From: Acidobacteriota bacterium
GTDB taxonomy: Bacteria; Acidobacteriota; Terriglobia; Terriglobales; Acidobacteriaceae
Assembly (NCBI GenBank): GCA_021809235.1
Contig: JAKBAG010000184.1
Coordinates: forward strand, 1-5,861
DNA length: 5,861 nucleotides
Direction of reading: 5' to 3'
Position 1 is the stretch's first letter. Every line of letters begins with the position of its first letter. Under the pieces are notes generated by a model. It searched no databases and was not told where the DNA came from. It worked only from the letters and a program-made list of their open reading frames with translations. The translations under genes and the position numbers were made by a program. Shown one piece after another: positions 5,840 through 5,861 of this stretch.

Positions 5840-5861
5840 ATGAAGTTCAGCAAATTCGGCA
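5840..5861 (+). CDS. Start of a further gene (first seven codons, runs off right edge)
   Basis: An ATG at 5840 follows GAAGGA (5829-5834) with five bases between, an excellent ribosome binding site, and the frame reads MKFSKFG up to the window edge. The basic start fits the beginning of a signal peptide. From memory, similar starts occur in Acidobacteriota on exported lipoproteins such as beta-propeller (lactonase-like) proteins, but seven residues cannot identify a family. A separate promoter and the upstream terminator suggest that it begins its own transcription unit. Confidence 0.75.

Overview
The window looks like a chromosomal housekeeping segment of an Acidobacteriota bacterium, most likely class Terriglobia. 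This is inferred from protein style: a secreted M13 peptidase with the N-terminal pattern common in that group, an MCE protein ending in an RKNPKKYL-type tail, and the start of a protein beginning MKFSKFG. It is not proved by any marker gene. No tRNA, rRNA, CRISPR array, insertion sequence or phage gene is visible.

Left part (1-1302), minus strand. murC, the UDP-N-acetylmuramate--L-alanine ligase of peptidoglycan synthesis, starts at 809 and runs off the left edge; its first 269 codons are present and uninterrupted. About 100 bases upstream of it, on the same strand, is a 130-residue protein of unknown function whose secondary-structure pattern resembles an ACT domain (910-1302). The two could be cotranscribed. 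A hairpin lies directly against the murC start codon, which has no visible Shine-Dalgarno site.

Middle (1303-3133). A 191-base divergent intergenic region with overlapping inverted repeats separates the minus-strand pair from a plus-strand series. The series begins with acpS (holo-acyl-carrier-protein synthase, 1494-1937) and continues with a membrane-anchored MCE/MlaD-type lipid-transport protein (2057-3133). The MCE protein carries five C-terminal repeats with an exact 34-residue period, the most distinctive structural feature of the window.

Right part (3134-5861). A 226-base spacer leads to a complete, exported M13 (neprilysin/PepO-like) zinc metallopeptidase (3360-5474) with all expected zinc and substrate residues. 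A strong intrinsic terminator follows. The next 300 or so bases have no convincing gene; they hold a perfect DnaA-box match, a short tandem operator-like repeat and a candidate promoter. The final 22 bases are the start of another plus-strand gene with a good ribosome binding site.

Functionally, the genes share an envelope theme: wall precursor synthesis, ACP activation for lipid synthesis, phospholipid transport and periplasmic proteolysis. Nothing shows they form one dedicated system, and I see no convincing novel defence or mobile system here.
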